From assembly GCF_016908515.1 (NCBI RefSeq), contig NZ_JAFBEA010000002.1, positions 310,001-374,000 of the forward strand: a stretch of 64,000 nt of DNA, in the 5' to 3' direction. The position numbers were made by a program, and so were the translations under genes. Under the pieces are notes generated by a model, which was not told the DNA's origin, did no database searches, and saw nothing but the letters and a program-made list of their open reading frames with translations. Source of the stretch: Virgibacillus halotolerans (GTDB taxonomy: Bacteria > Bacillota > Bacilli > Bacillales > Amphibacillaceae). How positions within the stretch are numbered: the first letter of the stretch is position 1; every line of letters starts with the position of its first letter. Shown here one piece after another: positions 45,201 through 52,770 of the stretch.

Positions 45201-46440
45201 TGGTTATATTGTTTTAAATACGGGAGAAAACGTTGATGGTACAGATTTGCGAAGTTACGCTGCGAAATGTTTACCGGATTACATGGTACCATCAGCTTTT
45301 GTAGAGCTTAACAGCTTGCCATTAACGGCGAATGGAAAGTTGGATCATAAGGCATTGCCGAAACCTGATTATATCATCGAGTCGGATAGTCGTGGACCAA
45401 GAACACCACAGGAAGAAATGCTATGTGACTTATTTATGGAAGTACTTGATTTACCGCGTGTAGGAATAGATGATGAATTCTTTCATCTAGGTGGCCATTC
45501 ACTACTAGCTGTAAAATTGATGACACGGATTAGGGAAGCGCTTGGTGTGGAGTTAAGTATCGGTAATTTATTTGAATCTCCAACCGTTGCAGGTTTGGCC
45601 AAGCGGCTTGAAGTTGGTGATAATCAAAGTGCACTTGACGTCCTTCTACCACTTAGAAAAAGCGGTAACCAACTGCCGATGTTTTGTGTGCATCCAGCTG
45701 GAGGACTCAGTTGGTGTTACGCAGGTCTGATGACTGCATTAGGTAAAGATTATCCGATTTATGGACTACAGGCGCGAGGCATTTCAGAACGGGGAAAATT
45801 GCCAAAATCAATCGATGAAATGGCTGCTGATTATATTGAACAAATGCAAAAAGTTCAGCCTCATGGTCCATATCATTTGCTTGGCTGGTCGTTAGGCGGG
45901 AACGTTATCCAGGCGATGGCGACCCAACTGCAAAAACAGGGGGAAGAAATTGCACTTATTATTATGCTGGATGCATATCCGAGCCATTTCCTTCCGATTA
46001 AACAGGCACCTGATGATGAAGAGGCCCTTGTTGCGTTACTTGCATTAGGTGGATACGATCCGGATAGTCTAGGCGACAAACCATTGGATTTTGAACATGC
46101 ACTCGAACTACTTCGTGAAGATGGCAGTGCTTTAGCAAGTCTTGAGGACGAGACAATTAGAAGTCTAAAAGAGACGTATGTCAATTCTGTGCAAAATTTA
46201 AGTGAATATGAACCTAAAAGTTTTCATGGAGACATTCTCTTTTTCCGTTCGACGATTATTCCTGAATGGTTCGACCCTATTTCTACCAACTCATGGGAAC
46301 CGTATATTAACGGACAAATCGAGGTATATGATATCAATTGCCGCCATAAAGATATGTGTCAGCCGGAACCACTAGCGGAAATTGGCGAAGTGATAGCCAA
46401 TAAGTTAACGGCATTGAATGATCGTGTTTCAATAGAATAA
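39271..46440 (+). CDS. dhbF: DhbF, two-module nonribosomal peptide synthetase for bacillibactin
   Basis: About 2389 aa. Order: C1 (His motif HHIAADAYG, about residue 141), A1, PCP1 (LGGHSLLAA), C2 (HHIVGDGWS, about 1183), A2, PCP2 (LGGHSLLAV), thioesterase (GWSLGG, about 2206). My alignment to GrsA gives A1 pocket residues D-I-L-Q-L-G-L-I-W, the glycine code of bacillibactin synthetase. A2 gives D-F-W-N-I-G-M-V-H, the threonine code. The thioesterase would trimerise and cyclise DHB-Gly-Thr. ATG 39271 (or 39277) follows GGAGGAG. The first C domain has Ala for the usual Gly in HHxxxDG. Confidence 0.96.
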   Translation: MDMSNSVTKHQPLTGAQSGIWYGQQMDPENPIYNTGEYIEITAPLDFVCFEKALRQAVEESESLHVRFGEDIDGPWQMIGTKREFQLHFIDVSAESDPRGVAESWMRADFKKPLDLKRDLLFNQALFKISQDRYFWYQRIHHIAADAYGFSLIAQRVAKIYTSLVTEQPLTEEALDALQPVLDENQSYHESKQYELDRQFWMNRFSDHPEVVSLGEPAPKMSNRFTQHTDYLSIDALDRLKQTARQHRGSWYEMIIASMAIYMHRLTGTNDVVLSLPMMCRMGTSAVRVPAMVMNLLPLHLSLRPDMTFVELFEQVKQEMREVRKHQYYRYETLRRDLKLLGDNQRLFGPQINMMPFDYALNFAGNRGITHKLSTGPVDDLSLNIYDQHDGNGVRVDLDANPDVYSDQAVARHLRRLLHVIENVSKLDENLAIARVDLLLPEERLQVLGTWNDTSQKLANTSAQELFEKQVLRSPMGEALKFNGNTLHYAVLDEKVNRLAHLLQARGLGPEQFVAIALPRSEDMVIAMLAVLKTGAAYLPIDPDYPIDRITYMLEDAKPAYVITNKAMKELLAESQVPQLILDDLAIQAELSRYVHIGFRAQSVSGQHPAYMIYTSGSTGKPKGVVVTTEGLVNFLLSMKNKISLGEQDSLLAVTTIAFDISALEVFLPLISGATCVIAEKVTTQDPNALAGMIDANGITIMQATPTHWHALVSSCPNALRGLRVLVGGEALSSSLTEALHQLDCEITNLYGPTETTIWSTAIELNPRQEGTPSIGQPIENTQLYILDAGLQPLPTGVAGDLYIAGTGLARGYLGRPDLTAARFVANPFGAFGERMYQTGDIARWRANGTLEYVSRSDHQLKVRGFRIEPGEIEAVLSGYTEVSQVAVIVREDQPGDKRVVAYIVPQHNKRLDVGELRLLAKHYLPDYMVPSAFVVIDTLPLTPNKKIDRKALPAPDLQGSVSGRDPRTPQEEILCDLFMQVLDLPRVGIDDSFFDLGGHSLLAAHLMNRIRDVFDVELGIGKLFDTPTVAGLVEQLDHGKQVRPPVKQVEKPDEIPLSFAQRRLWFLYRLEGPSPTYNIPVVVQLSGKLNQDALQAALIDVVARHESLRTIFPEKEGTAKQLILDTDQAVPTLHVHKIGTSALADNLNKAVRYRFHLDAEPAFRVELFKLGVNKYVLLLLVHHIVGDGWSLTPLTSDLKLAYKERFHGNIPKWATLPVQYADYALWQDELLGNEQDQQSLVREQLEYWKKELANLPDHLALPTDFPRPAESSYQGDTYHFTINPALHRNLTELARKNGASLFMVLQAGLTALLTRLGAGDDIPLGSPVAGRNDDALGELIGLFINTLVLRTDTSGDPSFRELVDRVRKVNINAYENQDLPFERLVEVLNPVRSRSKHPLFQIMLALQNTPDPNLDLAGMESDLSIRSVGSAKFDLTLEFRENVDKGGKPDGLDGFLEYSTDLFKRNTIEIMMARFSRLLEDAVTDQDKPIGRLEILAYGEQQKLLTSGSKYTKDVPATCLPVMFEEQAALRPKDTALVFENKQLSYGALNERANQLAHLLIQKGVGPEDFVALALPRSLEMVVGLLGILKAGAGYVPLDPNYPSDRIAFMMKDSHPVFVITNEANADKLPDMDLTPCIVLDGKVTKDALNTMSVTNPMDSERVQPLSPLHPAYIIYTSGSTGVPKGVIIPHQNVIRLLGATAHWFQFDANDVWTLFHSYAFDFSVWEMWGPLLYGGRLVIVPHEMTRSPVDFLKLLVQESVTVLNQTPSAFYQLMQADREHAAIGQQLSLRYVIFGGEALEQSRLEDWYSRHADDAPKLINMYGITETTVHVTYIELDEKSVGLRANSIIGQGIPDLDVYVLDDSLQPVPTGVVGELYVSGAGLARGYLGRPDLTADRFVANPYGPSGTRMYRTGDLARWKEYGTLDYMGRADQQIKIRGFRIELGEIEFVLAQHTAIGQVTVVAREDQPGDQRLVGYIVLNTGENVDGTDLRSYAAKCLPDYMVPSAFVELNSLPLTANGKLDHKALPKPDYIIESDSRGPRTPQEEMLCDLFMEVLDLPRVGIDDEFFHLGGHSLLAVKLMTRIREALGVELSIGNLFESPTVAGLAKRLEVGDNQSALDVLLPLRKSGNQLPMFCVHPAGGLSWCYAGLMTALGKDYPIYGLQARGISERGKLPKSIDEMAADYIEQMQKVQPHGPYHLLGWSLGGNVIQAMATQLQKQGEEIALIIMLDAYPSHFLPIKQAPDDEEALVALLALGGYDPDSLGDKPLDFEHALELLREDGSALASLEDETIRSLKETYVNSVQNLSEYEPKSFHGDILFFRSTIIPEWFDPISTNSWEPYINGQIEVYDINCRHKDMCQPEPLAEIGEVIANKLTALNDRVSIE

Positions 46441-46458
46441 TGGGAGGAGAGATACGTA

Positions 46459-46680
46459 ATGACCAATCCATTTGAAGATAAAGACGGAAGCTATTTTGTA
46501 CTAATCAATGAGGAAGGCCAGCATTCTTTATGGCCAGCCTTTCTTGATGTACCTGCTGGGTGGAACCTTGTTTACGGGAAAGCAGATCGTACACAATGTG
46601 TGGATTATATAAAAAAACATTGGAATGATATGATGCCAAACAGCCTTAAAACTGTTGAAAGCATCGGCAATGGGAAGTAG
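46459..46680 (+). CDS. MbtH-like protein
   Basis: 73 aa with the family signature: [16 protein letters not shown], then [10 protein letters not shown] and the Trp near the end (KKHWNDMMP). MbtH proteins bind NRPS adenylation domains and keep them soluble and active; DhbF is the partner here, 18 bp upstream. Confidence 0.95.
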   Translation: MTNPFEDKDGSYFVLINEEGQHSLWPAFLDVPAGWNLVYGKADRTQCVDYIKKHWNDMMPNSLKTVESIGNGK

Positions 46681-46682
46681 CG

Positions 46683-48101
46683 ATGCCCTTACGTATGAAT
46701 CATAAGATGGCTGTAGGTATTGTTTATGTGCTGGCTATGTTCATGTCCGCGCTTGACGGGACCATCATTAATGTAGCTTTACCAACAATAGGGGAGGAGT
46801 TTCAGATTCCTCCTGCTGCCACAGGTGCTATTAACATTGGTTATCTTGTTAGCTTAGCTATGTTTCTTCCAGTCGCAGGATGGCTGGGAGATCGGTGGGG
46901 GACGAAACGGGTATTTCTATTCGCACTTGGCTTATTTACCGTTGCATCAGCCTTGTGTGGCATCGCAACAAACATTGCAGCATTGAATGTATTTCGCGTG
47001 CTACAAGGCATTGGAGCCGGATTGATCACACCAGTAGCGATGGCGATCCTATTTCGCACTTTTACCCATGAGGAACGCCCGGAAATATCACGTTTGCTCG
47101 TAGTCCCGATTGCACTTGCACCTGCGATGGGACCCGTGATTGGCGGATTTTTCGTTGATCAATTATCTTGGCGCTGGGTGTTTTATATCAATATCCCTTT
47201 TGGAATATTGGCTTTGCTTATAGGAAAGGCATATTTAAGTGAACATGTTGAACCATCAGTGGGCCGTTTCGATCTCAAAGGATTTGTGCTTTCTTTGGCA
47301 GGGTTTTCGATGACGATTTATGCACTGACACAAGGACCTGTAAAAGGGTGGGAAACGCCAGAAATTTTATTTACTGGCATTGTTGGTCTCGTGCTGATGG
47401 TATCGCTTGTCATCGTAGAGTTACGTGTAGATAAACCAATGATTGATTTACGTTTGTTTGAAGATCCCGTTTTTCGTACGATGAGCTTGATTGGCCTGTG
47501 TGCTGCTGGTGGTTTGCTTGGTATGCTATTTGTATTTCCACTCATGTATCAGCATGCATTAAACGAAACCGCATTACAAACAGGGTTAACTACTTTCCTG
47601 GAAGCGCTTGGATTAATGCTTGCTTCGCAAATGATGCCCTGGTCTTTGAAAAAACTTGGTTTGCGCTGCTTGATTATTTTTGCGCTACTCGGTTCAATAA
47701 TTACATTTGTGCTTATTGCGCTGTTCGTTGCGTCCAACCCGTGGTTACTAAGGGGATTGATGTTCAGTGTCGGTTTTTTCTTAGGACATGCTGTTGGCGT
47801 CGTTCAAATTACTGCATTTAAGCACATTGATTCACCATCCATGAGTCGTGCGACAACATTATTCAACATGCAAAATAGGCTTGGATCCATGCTAGGAGTA
47901 GCAATCCTGGCTAGTTTCCTCGGCACTTCAAGCGCCAAGGGAAACGAACAAGTTAACCTTCTCATTTATCAATATGCGCTCATGGGCGCTGCAATGTTTT
48001 TACTTGTTGCATTCATTATAGCTTTAAGATTTAAAGAAAAAACAGCGGATACGGATCACCAGGCCGAAGTGTCATTACAAAACATGGAGAAAGTAGAGTA
48101 G
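46683..48101 (+). CDS. MFS exporter of the DHA2 (EmrB/QacA) type, probable bacillibactin exporter
   Basis: 472 aa with about 14 hydrophobic segments. Motifs: LDGTIINVALPTIGEEF (motif D1), GWLGDRWGTKRVF (motif A) and GPVIGGFF (motif C, antiporter type). It starts 2 bp after mbtH, in the operon. Export of newly made siderophore by proton antiport is inferred from context; B. subtilis uses a different MFS protein, YmfD/E, for this. Confidence 0.85.
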   Translation: MPLRMNHKMAVGIVYVLAMFMSALDGTIINVALPTIGEEFQIPPAATGAINIGYLVSLAMFLPVAGWLGDRWGTKRVFLFALGLFTVASALCGIATNIAALNVFRVLQGIGAGLITPVAMAILFRTFTHEERPEISRLLVVPIALAPAMGPVIGGFFVDQLSWRWVFYINIPFGILALLIGKAYLSEHVEPSVGRFDLKGFVLSLAGFSMTIYALTQGPVKGWETPEILFTGIVGLVLMVSLVIVELRVDKPMIDLRLFEDPVFRTMSLIGLCAAGGLLGMLFVFPLMYQHALNETALQTGLTTFLEALGLMLASQMMPWSLKKLGLRCLIIFALLGSIITFVLIALFVASNPWLLRGLMFSVGFFLGHAVGVVQITAFKHIDSPSMSRATTLFNMQNRLGSMLGVAILASFLGTSSAKGNEQVNLLIYQYALMGAAMFLLVAFIIALRFKEKTADTDHQAEVSLQNMEKVE

Positions 48102-48147
48102 AGTATATTGTTTGAATAAGTTGTATGGAAAGCGGGTGGAAATAAAA

Positions 48148-48855
48148 TTGGTTGATGTCTTTGTCTGTGCTTTACCAACGAACAGGAGCCGAGTAGCATT
48201 AAATGCATTACTTGTGAACGTGAGCGACGAGAAGCAAAAACGCATCCAGCAATTTTATCATCTTGACGACGCCTACCGAACCTTGATTGGAGACTTGTTA
48301 ATCGGCAGCATTTTTTACAAACGGACGGGGATACATATGAAAGATGTAGCGATTAAAAAGAATGCATATGGCAAACCCTTTTTTCCAGAATATCCTTTTA
48401 TCCAATATAACATTTCTCATTCTGGTGACTATGTCGTATGTGTGGTGCATGAGCACCCAGTCGGCATTGATGTGGAAAAAGTACAACCATTTGATTTGCA
48501 ATTAGCCAAGCAACTTTTCACAACAAGGGAATATGGCGATATATTATGTGCGGAAAACAGAAGTCATGCTTGTTATGATATATGGACGATCAAAGAGAGC
48601 TATGTAAAAGCACTCGGAAAAGGATTAGCCATTCCATTAAATTCCTTTCAAGTGAGGAAAACGAATAGGAATGAGATTGAACTCTTTGATATACATGCAA
48701 AAAAGCGGATAAAAGAGTTCGTTTGTAAACAGTATCGGATCGATGAGGATTATAAGCTTACCGTCTGTGCATATTGTGCGGAAACGAATCATATTATACC
48801 AAAGGCTTATTGTGTATCTTTTAATAGCCTATGCGACGAGGTAATGACGTCCTAG
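48148..48855 (+). CDS. Sfp-type 4'-phosphopantetheinyl transferase
   Basis: About 235 aa. Motifs for Mg2+ and CoA: VGIDVEKVQPFD and WTIKESYVKALGKGL, as in Sfp/EntD. It would convert the carrier domains of DhbB and DhbF to their active form. The frame opens at TTG 48112, but GGGTGG eight bases before TTG 48148 favours the latter. Last gene of the siderophore operon; in B. subtilis sfp is elsewhere. Confidence 0.88.
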   Translation: MVDVFVCALPTNRSRVALNALLVNVSDEKQKRIQQFYHLDDAYRTLIGDLLIGSIFYKRTGIHMKDVAIKKNAYGKPFFPEYPFIQYNISHSGDYVVCVVHEHPVGIDVEKVQPFDLQLAKQLFTTREYGDILCAENRSHACYDIWTIKESYVKALGKGLAIPLNSFQVRKTNRNEIELFDIHAKKRIKEFVCKQYRIDEDYKLTVCAYCAETNHIIPKAYCVSFNSLCDEVMTS

Positions 48856-48963
48856 TGCCAATTTTTTCCTTAAAAGCATTCTATTTGTTTAGTTTGAAAG
48901 TACAAGGGAATAATAAACAATGAAGCAGAAACAAATCTAGACAATATTAGGAGGAATTATAAC

Positions 48964-49215
48964 ATGGGCTTTATTTGGATGCTTATCATAGGTGGTATTA
49001 TTGGTTGGATAGGTGGAATCATCGCTGGTCGCAATATACCGGGTGGAATTATTGGTAATATTATTGCCGGACTTGTTGGTTCATGGTTAGGAACACTTAT
49101 ACTTGGACATTGGGGTCCCGAAGTTGCAGGTTTTTCTCTAATCCCGGCTATCATAGGGGCAATCATTTTAGTGTTTATTCTTAGCCTCATATTTAGATCG
49201 TTCAACAAGAAGTAG
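48964..49215 (+). CDS. GlsB/YeaQ/YmgE-family small membrane protein
   Basis: 83 aa, three Gly/Ile-rich membrane helices (MGFIWMLIIGGIIGWIGGII; later GNIIAGLVGSWLG). This is the transglycosylase-associated/GlsB family linked to general stress. ATG follows TAGGAGGA. Exact role unknown. Followed by a terminator, so transcribed alone. Confidence 0.85.
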   Translation: MGFIWMLIIGGIIGWIGGIIAGRNIPGGIIGNIIAGLVGSWLGTLILGHWGPEVAGFSLIPAIIGAIILVFILSLIFRSFNKK

Positions 49216-49249
49216 TATATTCACAAGAAATATATGAATAGGTAAGTAA

Positions 49250-49280
49250 AGGAGATGGGGGTTTTCCATCTCCTTTTTTA
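49250..49280 (+). terminator. Rho-independent terminator
   Basis: GGAGATGG pairs with CCATCTCC, followed by TTTTTT. Confidence 0.88.
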
Positions 49281-49392
49281 TGTGGAAATTTACCGCAAAT
49301 CCTTCAAAGTTTTTAGAGCCGAGATGAATGCTGATTAGTCGGTATAACATTACTTACGTTTTAGTTTGTATTTTTTAAAAGACGCATAAAGA

Positions 49393-49425
49393 CAAATGAC
49401 TCCAGCACCATGCTGGAGTCATTTG
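49393..49425. terminator. Terminator after the minus-strand betaine-binding gene
   Basis: CAAATGACTCCAGCA and TGCTGGAGTCATTTG form a perfect 15-bp stem with a 3-nt loop. Confidence 0.75.
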
Positions 49426-49453
49426 TTTACTTAAGCGATAAATTTCTTATAAC

Positions 49454-50347
49454 TTATTTAATCCATTCATCAACTAGATCCCGATTTTCTTCTACCCACT
49501 TTTCTGCACCTTTAATTGGATTTTCTTCTTCGTCACCAACATATTGCATGAGTTCGCCAATGGCATCGTCATCCATTTCCCAGTTTTTCATCCATTGATC
49601 CACTTCTGCAAAGTCTTCATCGAATCCTTGGCGACTTGCGGTGAAGATTTCTTCGACACCACCGTAAGTTTCTTTCGGATCATCCAAAAACTTCAAGTCC
49701 ATTTCAGAGAATACACGATGTGGGCTCCATAATGGCGCAACAATACTTCCGTTTTCTTTAATTGTTTCAGCAATTTCAGTGATCATGGCTGGTTCAGAAC
49801 TTGTGATGAGTTCATAATCAAGATCATAGTCTTCAATTACATCTTCTGTAACTTCCATTGTTCCCGCACCAGGATCAAATCCTGTAATCTCACCTTCAAA
49901 TTCATCTTGATACTTTTTTAAATCCTCAATGCTATTTACATCTTCCATGTATTCCGGAACAACTAGGCCTACCTTAGCATTGTCATACCAAGGTTCTTCG
50001 GCAAAATCAACCGAATCCTGATACTGCTTTAAGTAGTTTGCATCTTGAACAGGTAACCATACTTCAAGTGTTAAATCTAAATCGCCACTCTCTAATGCTG
50101 CCATCGTCGTACCCATATCAAGTAAATTAAATTCAACATCATAGCCCTCTTCTTCAAGGATGACCTTCCACATGTTCGTTACCGCAATATTTTCTGCCCA
50201 GCTAATTTGTCCCATAATGATATCTTCTTTACTATCTTTATCATCTGAAGCGTCTGTCGATTTACTACTTGAATCACCACAACCGGCTAGTACCAGAAGT
50301 GAAATTATGATTAATAAAATATATTGTTTACCCCTGTTAAATTTCAT
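49454..50347 (-). CDS. OpuAC-type glycine betaine-binding lipoprotein (copy 1)
   Basis: 297 aa. Signal peptide with lipobox VLAGCG. Substrate-binding fold with SWAENIAVTNMWK, LEVWLPVQDANY and PLWSPHRVF, whose Trp residues form the aromatic cage for quaternary amines. No ABC permease or ATPase gene is adjacent, so it must work with a transporter encoded elsewhere or act as a sensor. It follows gbsR by 44 bp in the same operon. Confidence 0.87.
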   Translation of the reverse strand: MKFNRGKQYILLIIISLLVLAGCGDSSSKSTDASDDKDSKEDIIMGQISWAENIAVTNMWKVILEEEGYDVEFNLLDMGTTMAALESGDLDLTLEVWLPVQDANYLKQYQDSVDFAEEPWYDNAKVGLVVPEYMEDVNSIEDLKKYQDEFEGEITGFDPGAGTMEVTEDVIEDYDLDYELITSSEPAMITEIAETIKENGSIVAPLWSPHRVFSEMDLKFLDDPKETYGGVEEIFTASRQGFDEDFAEVDQWMKNWEMDDDAIGELMQYVGDEEENPIKGAEKWVEENRDLVDEWIK

Positions 50348-50391
50348 TAAACTATCCGCACCCTTTTTGTATTTTAGTACATGTCACTTGT

Positions 50392-50952
50392 TTACTGTTC
50401 ATCGAAAGGATCTTTTGGTAAAAACTCAAATATCTTACCATTTTGTATACTCTGTGCCAATCTATCTAACCATTTGTAGTAGATTTTTGAGCTTTCAATC
50501 ATATCGTAATGATCTTTTGCTTCCGCTCTGATTTCAGTTGATACAGTTTCATCTTTCGATATTTCTGATAAATAAATCTCGGCTTCATGAATAGCTTCTA
50601 AGTTCATTTTTACTTCCCGTTCCCACATTTGACAATAGAAAGACATGAAGGAACGGAAGAAGTCTTTCTCAGCCATATACGTATGTTTTCTGGAACCACG
50701 TTGATACGTCTTTTTAACCATGCCGTTTTCCTGTAATTTACGTACGCTTGTACTCATGCTTGGTTTACTCATCCCAAGTTCTTCTCGCATTTCGTCAAGG
50801 TTCATTTGATCTGCAAAATACATGGTTGCATATAGCGTTCCAGCAGATGGCGTGACGCCATAAAGGTCCATGGTTTCTGAAATAGCGCCAATTACTTGAT
50901 CTTTCGCATATTCCAATTTCTCTACTGCCTGATCGTCCTTGGCATTTTTCAT
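50392..50952 (-). CDS. gbsR: GbsR-type repressor of choline/glycine betaine genes
   Basis: 186 aa MarR-like winged-helix protein. DNA-binding region LDEMREELGMSKPSMSTSVR, then the wing (MVKKTYQRGSRKHTY). GbsR of B. subtilis binds choline and releases the gbsAB promoter. Here it is divergent from gbsA, with two copies of an operator-like repeat between them. ATG follows GAGGTGAAATA. Confidence 0.88.
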   Translation of the reverse strand: MKNAKDDQAVEKLEYAKDQVIGAISETMDLYGVTPSAGTLYATMYFADQMNLDEMREELGMSKPSMSTSVRKLQENGMVKKTYQRGSRKHTYMAEKDFFRSFMSFYCQMWEREVKMNLEAIHEAEIYLSEISKDETVSTEIRAEAKDHYDMIESSKIYYKWLDRLAQSIQNGKIFEFLPKDPFDEQ

Positions 50953-50988
50953 TATTTCACCTCACTTCACCTCACGTTAACTTTATTC

Positions 50989-51019
50989 GGTTTATTAAAT
51001 TATTAATTTACAAACTTAA
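50989..51019. promoter_or_regulatory. Operator-like repeat, copy 1 (over the gbsR promoter/start)
   Basis: This 31-bp stretch and the one at 51115-51145 are identical at 24 of 31 positions in the same orientation, ending in ACAAACTTAA. Copy 1 starts next to the -10 of the gbsR promoter and covers its transcription start, fitting autoregulation. Binding by GbsR is inferred. Confidence 0.5.
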
Positions 51020-51046
51020 TCTTAACGTCTTAAATAAAAATGTCAA
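51019..51046 (-). promoter_or_regulatory. Promoter of gbsR-opuAC
   Basis: On the minus strand: TTGACA, a 16-nt spacer, TAAGAT. Confidence 0.65.
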
Positions 51047-51074
51047 ATCGTTATTTATCTTTTGCATACTTCTT

Positions 51075-51103
51075 TTGACAAAAAAAGTTGGACGTGATAC
51101 GTT
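51075..51103 (+). promoter_or_regulatory. Promoter of gbsA
   Basis: TTGACA, a 17-nt spacer and TACGTT. The predicted start is near 51110, just before operator-like copy 2. Confidence 0.55.
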
Positions 51104-51114
51104 TTAGTTTGTTC

Positions 51115-51149
51115 GATTTGTTAAGTAATAATTTAACAAACTTAACAAA
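51115..51149. promoter_or_regulatory. Operator-like repeat, copy 2 (gbsA leader)
   Basis: Contains the perfect inverted arms TTTGTTAAGT (51117-51126) and ACTTAACAAA (51140-51149) and repeats copy 1. Placed downstream of the gbsA promoter, it would act as a repressor roadblock. Confidence 0.55.
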
Positions 51150-51169
51150 TAATAATGGGAGGGATTTAA

Positions 51170-52642
51170 TTGATCATTAAACAACAATTTATTGACGGGA
51201 AATGGGTAAATTCCAAATCAAATGAAACAAGAGATATTATTAATCCTTTTAATCAAGAAGTAATTGCACGTGTCACGGAAAGTGATGAAACAGATGCAAG
51301 GGCAGCAATTAAGGTAGCACGGTATGCCTTTGATCATGGCGAATGGCCGACGACTCCTGCAACAGAACGCGGACATGTCGTAAACAAAATCGCTGATTTA
51401 ATTGAAAGAGATAAAGAAGAATTAGCTGAGTTAGAGTCACTGGATACAGGTAAAACAATGGAAGAGAGCCGTGGCGATATGGATGATATTGCTGGTGTCT
51501 TTCGTTATTATGCACAATTAGCTGACAAAGATGGTGGGGAAATCATTGATTCTCCTGTAGCCAATTCAGTGAGTAAAGTTGTCCGGGAGCCTGTAGGTGT
51601 ATGCGGTCAAATTACACCCTGGAATTATCCACTGTTGCAGGCATCTTGGAAATTGGCTCCAGCACTTGTTGCGGGAAATACATTGATTATGAAACCAAGT
51701 GAAATCACACCACTTACTTCTATTAAAGTGTTTGAACTGATGGAAGAAGCGGGTGTTCCTGCTGGCGTAGCGAATCTTGTACTTGGTGCAGGAGGTACAG
51801 TTGGGGCGGAATTATCGGTTCATGATGATGTTGATTTAATCTCGTTTACCGGTGGAATCCAAACTGGGAAAAAGATCATGCAAGCAGCAAGTGGCAATGT
51901 GAAGAAACTGGCACTAGAGCTTGGTGGTAAAAACCCTAACATCATTTTCGCGGATGCTGATTTTGATACGGCTGTAGACCAAGCGATGAATGCGGTGTTT
52001 TTCCATGCTGGACAAATTTGCTCTGCCGGAACGAGAATTTTAGTAGAGGAATCTATCCATGATGCGTTTGTCAAATCACTTACAGATAAAGTGAAAAATA
52101 TTAAACTCGGAAGTGGATTTGATGAGGATACGCAAATGGGACCACTGATTTCTGAACAACATTTAAACAAAGTAATGCGTTATGTGGAAAACGGCATCAA
52201 AGAAGGTGCGACAGTAGCAACTGGAGGGAAGCGCCCAACAGATCCGGAACTACAAAACGGATTTTTCTATTTACCTACGATTCTTACAAACTGTACAACG
52301 GATATGGATGTTGTTCAAAATGAAGGCTTCGGTCCGGTAATCACGGTAGAGAAATTCTCGACAGAAGCGGAAGCGATTAAACTAGCCAATGATTCTATTT
52401 ATGGATTATCCGGTGGAGTTTGGACAGCTGATATTGCAAAAGCAGAACGTTGTGTCGCGAAAATGCGTATGGGAACGGTTTGGATTAATGACTTTAACTT
52501 ATACTTCCCACATGCACCTTGGGGTGGATTTAAACAATCCGGTATTGGCCGTGAACTAGGGAAAGCAGGTCTAGAAGAATACACAGAAACAAAACATATT
52601 TTTCATAACTTAAAGCCGGAACCGATCAACTGGTTTCAATAA
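51170..52642 (+). CDS. gbsA: Betaine aldehyde dehydrogenase
   Basis: 490 aa NAD(P)+-dependent aldehyde dehydrogenase. Catalytic Glu in LELGGKNPN and Cys in HAGQICSAGTR are present, as is the WNYPLLQASWKLAPAL region. It oxidises glycine betaine aldehyde to glycine betaine for osmoprotection. Start TTG 51170 after GGGAGGGA. The usual partner gbsB (alcohol dehydrogenase for choline) is not next to it. Confidence 0.93.
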   Translation: MIIKQQFIDGKWVNSKSNETRDIINPFNQEVIARVTESDETDARAAIKVARYAFDHGEWPTTPATERGHVVNKIADLIERDKEELAELESLDTGKTMEESRGDMDDIAGVFRYYAQLADKDGGEIIDSPVANSVSKVVREPVGVCGQITPWNYPLLQASWKLAPALVAGNTLIMKPSEITPLTSIKVFELMEEAGVPAGVANLVLGAGGTVGAELSVHDDVDLISFTGGIQTGKKIMQAASGNVKKLALELGGKNPNIIFADADFDTAVDQAMNAVFFHAGQICSAGTRILVEESIHDAFVKSLTDKVKNIKLGSGFDEDTQMGPLISEQHLNKVMRYVENGIKEGATVATGGKRPTDPELQNGFFYLPTILTNCTTDMDVVQNEGFGPVITVEKFSTEAEAIKLANDSIYGLSGGVWTADIAKAERCVAKMRMGTVWINDFNLYFPHAPWGGFKQSGIGRELGKAGLEEYTETKHIFHNLKPEPINWFQ

Positions 52643-52770
52643 AACATTAGAAGATGGAAGAAAAAAATGAGCCTAAATATTAGTGCACGTTATTATTGGG
52701 ATCGGTGCAAGCGAATTAACTTACATCGATCTCCAAATGATACATATTTATGCAGGAGGATTATATCATC

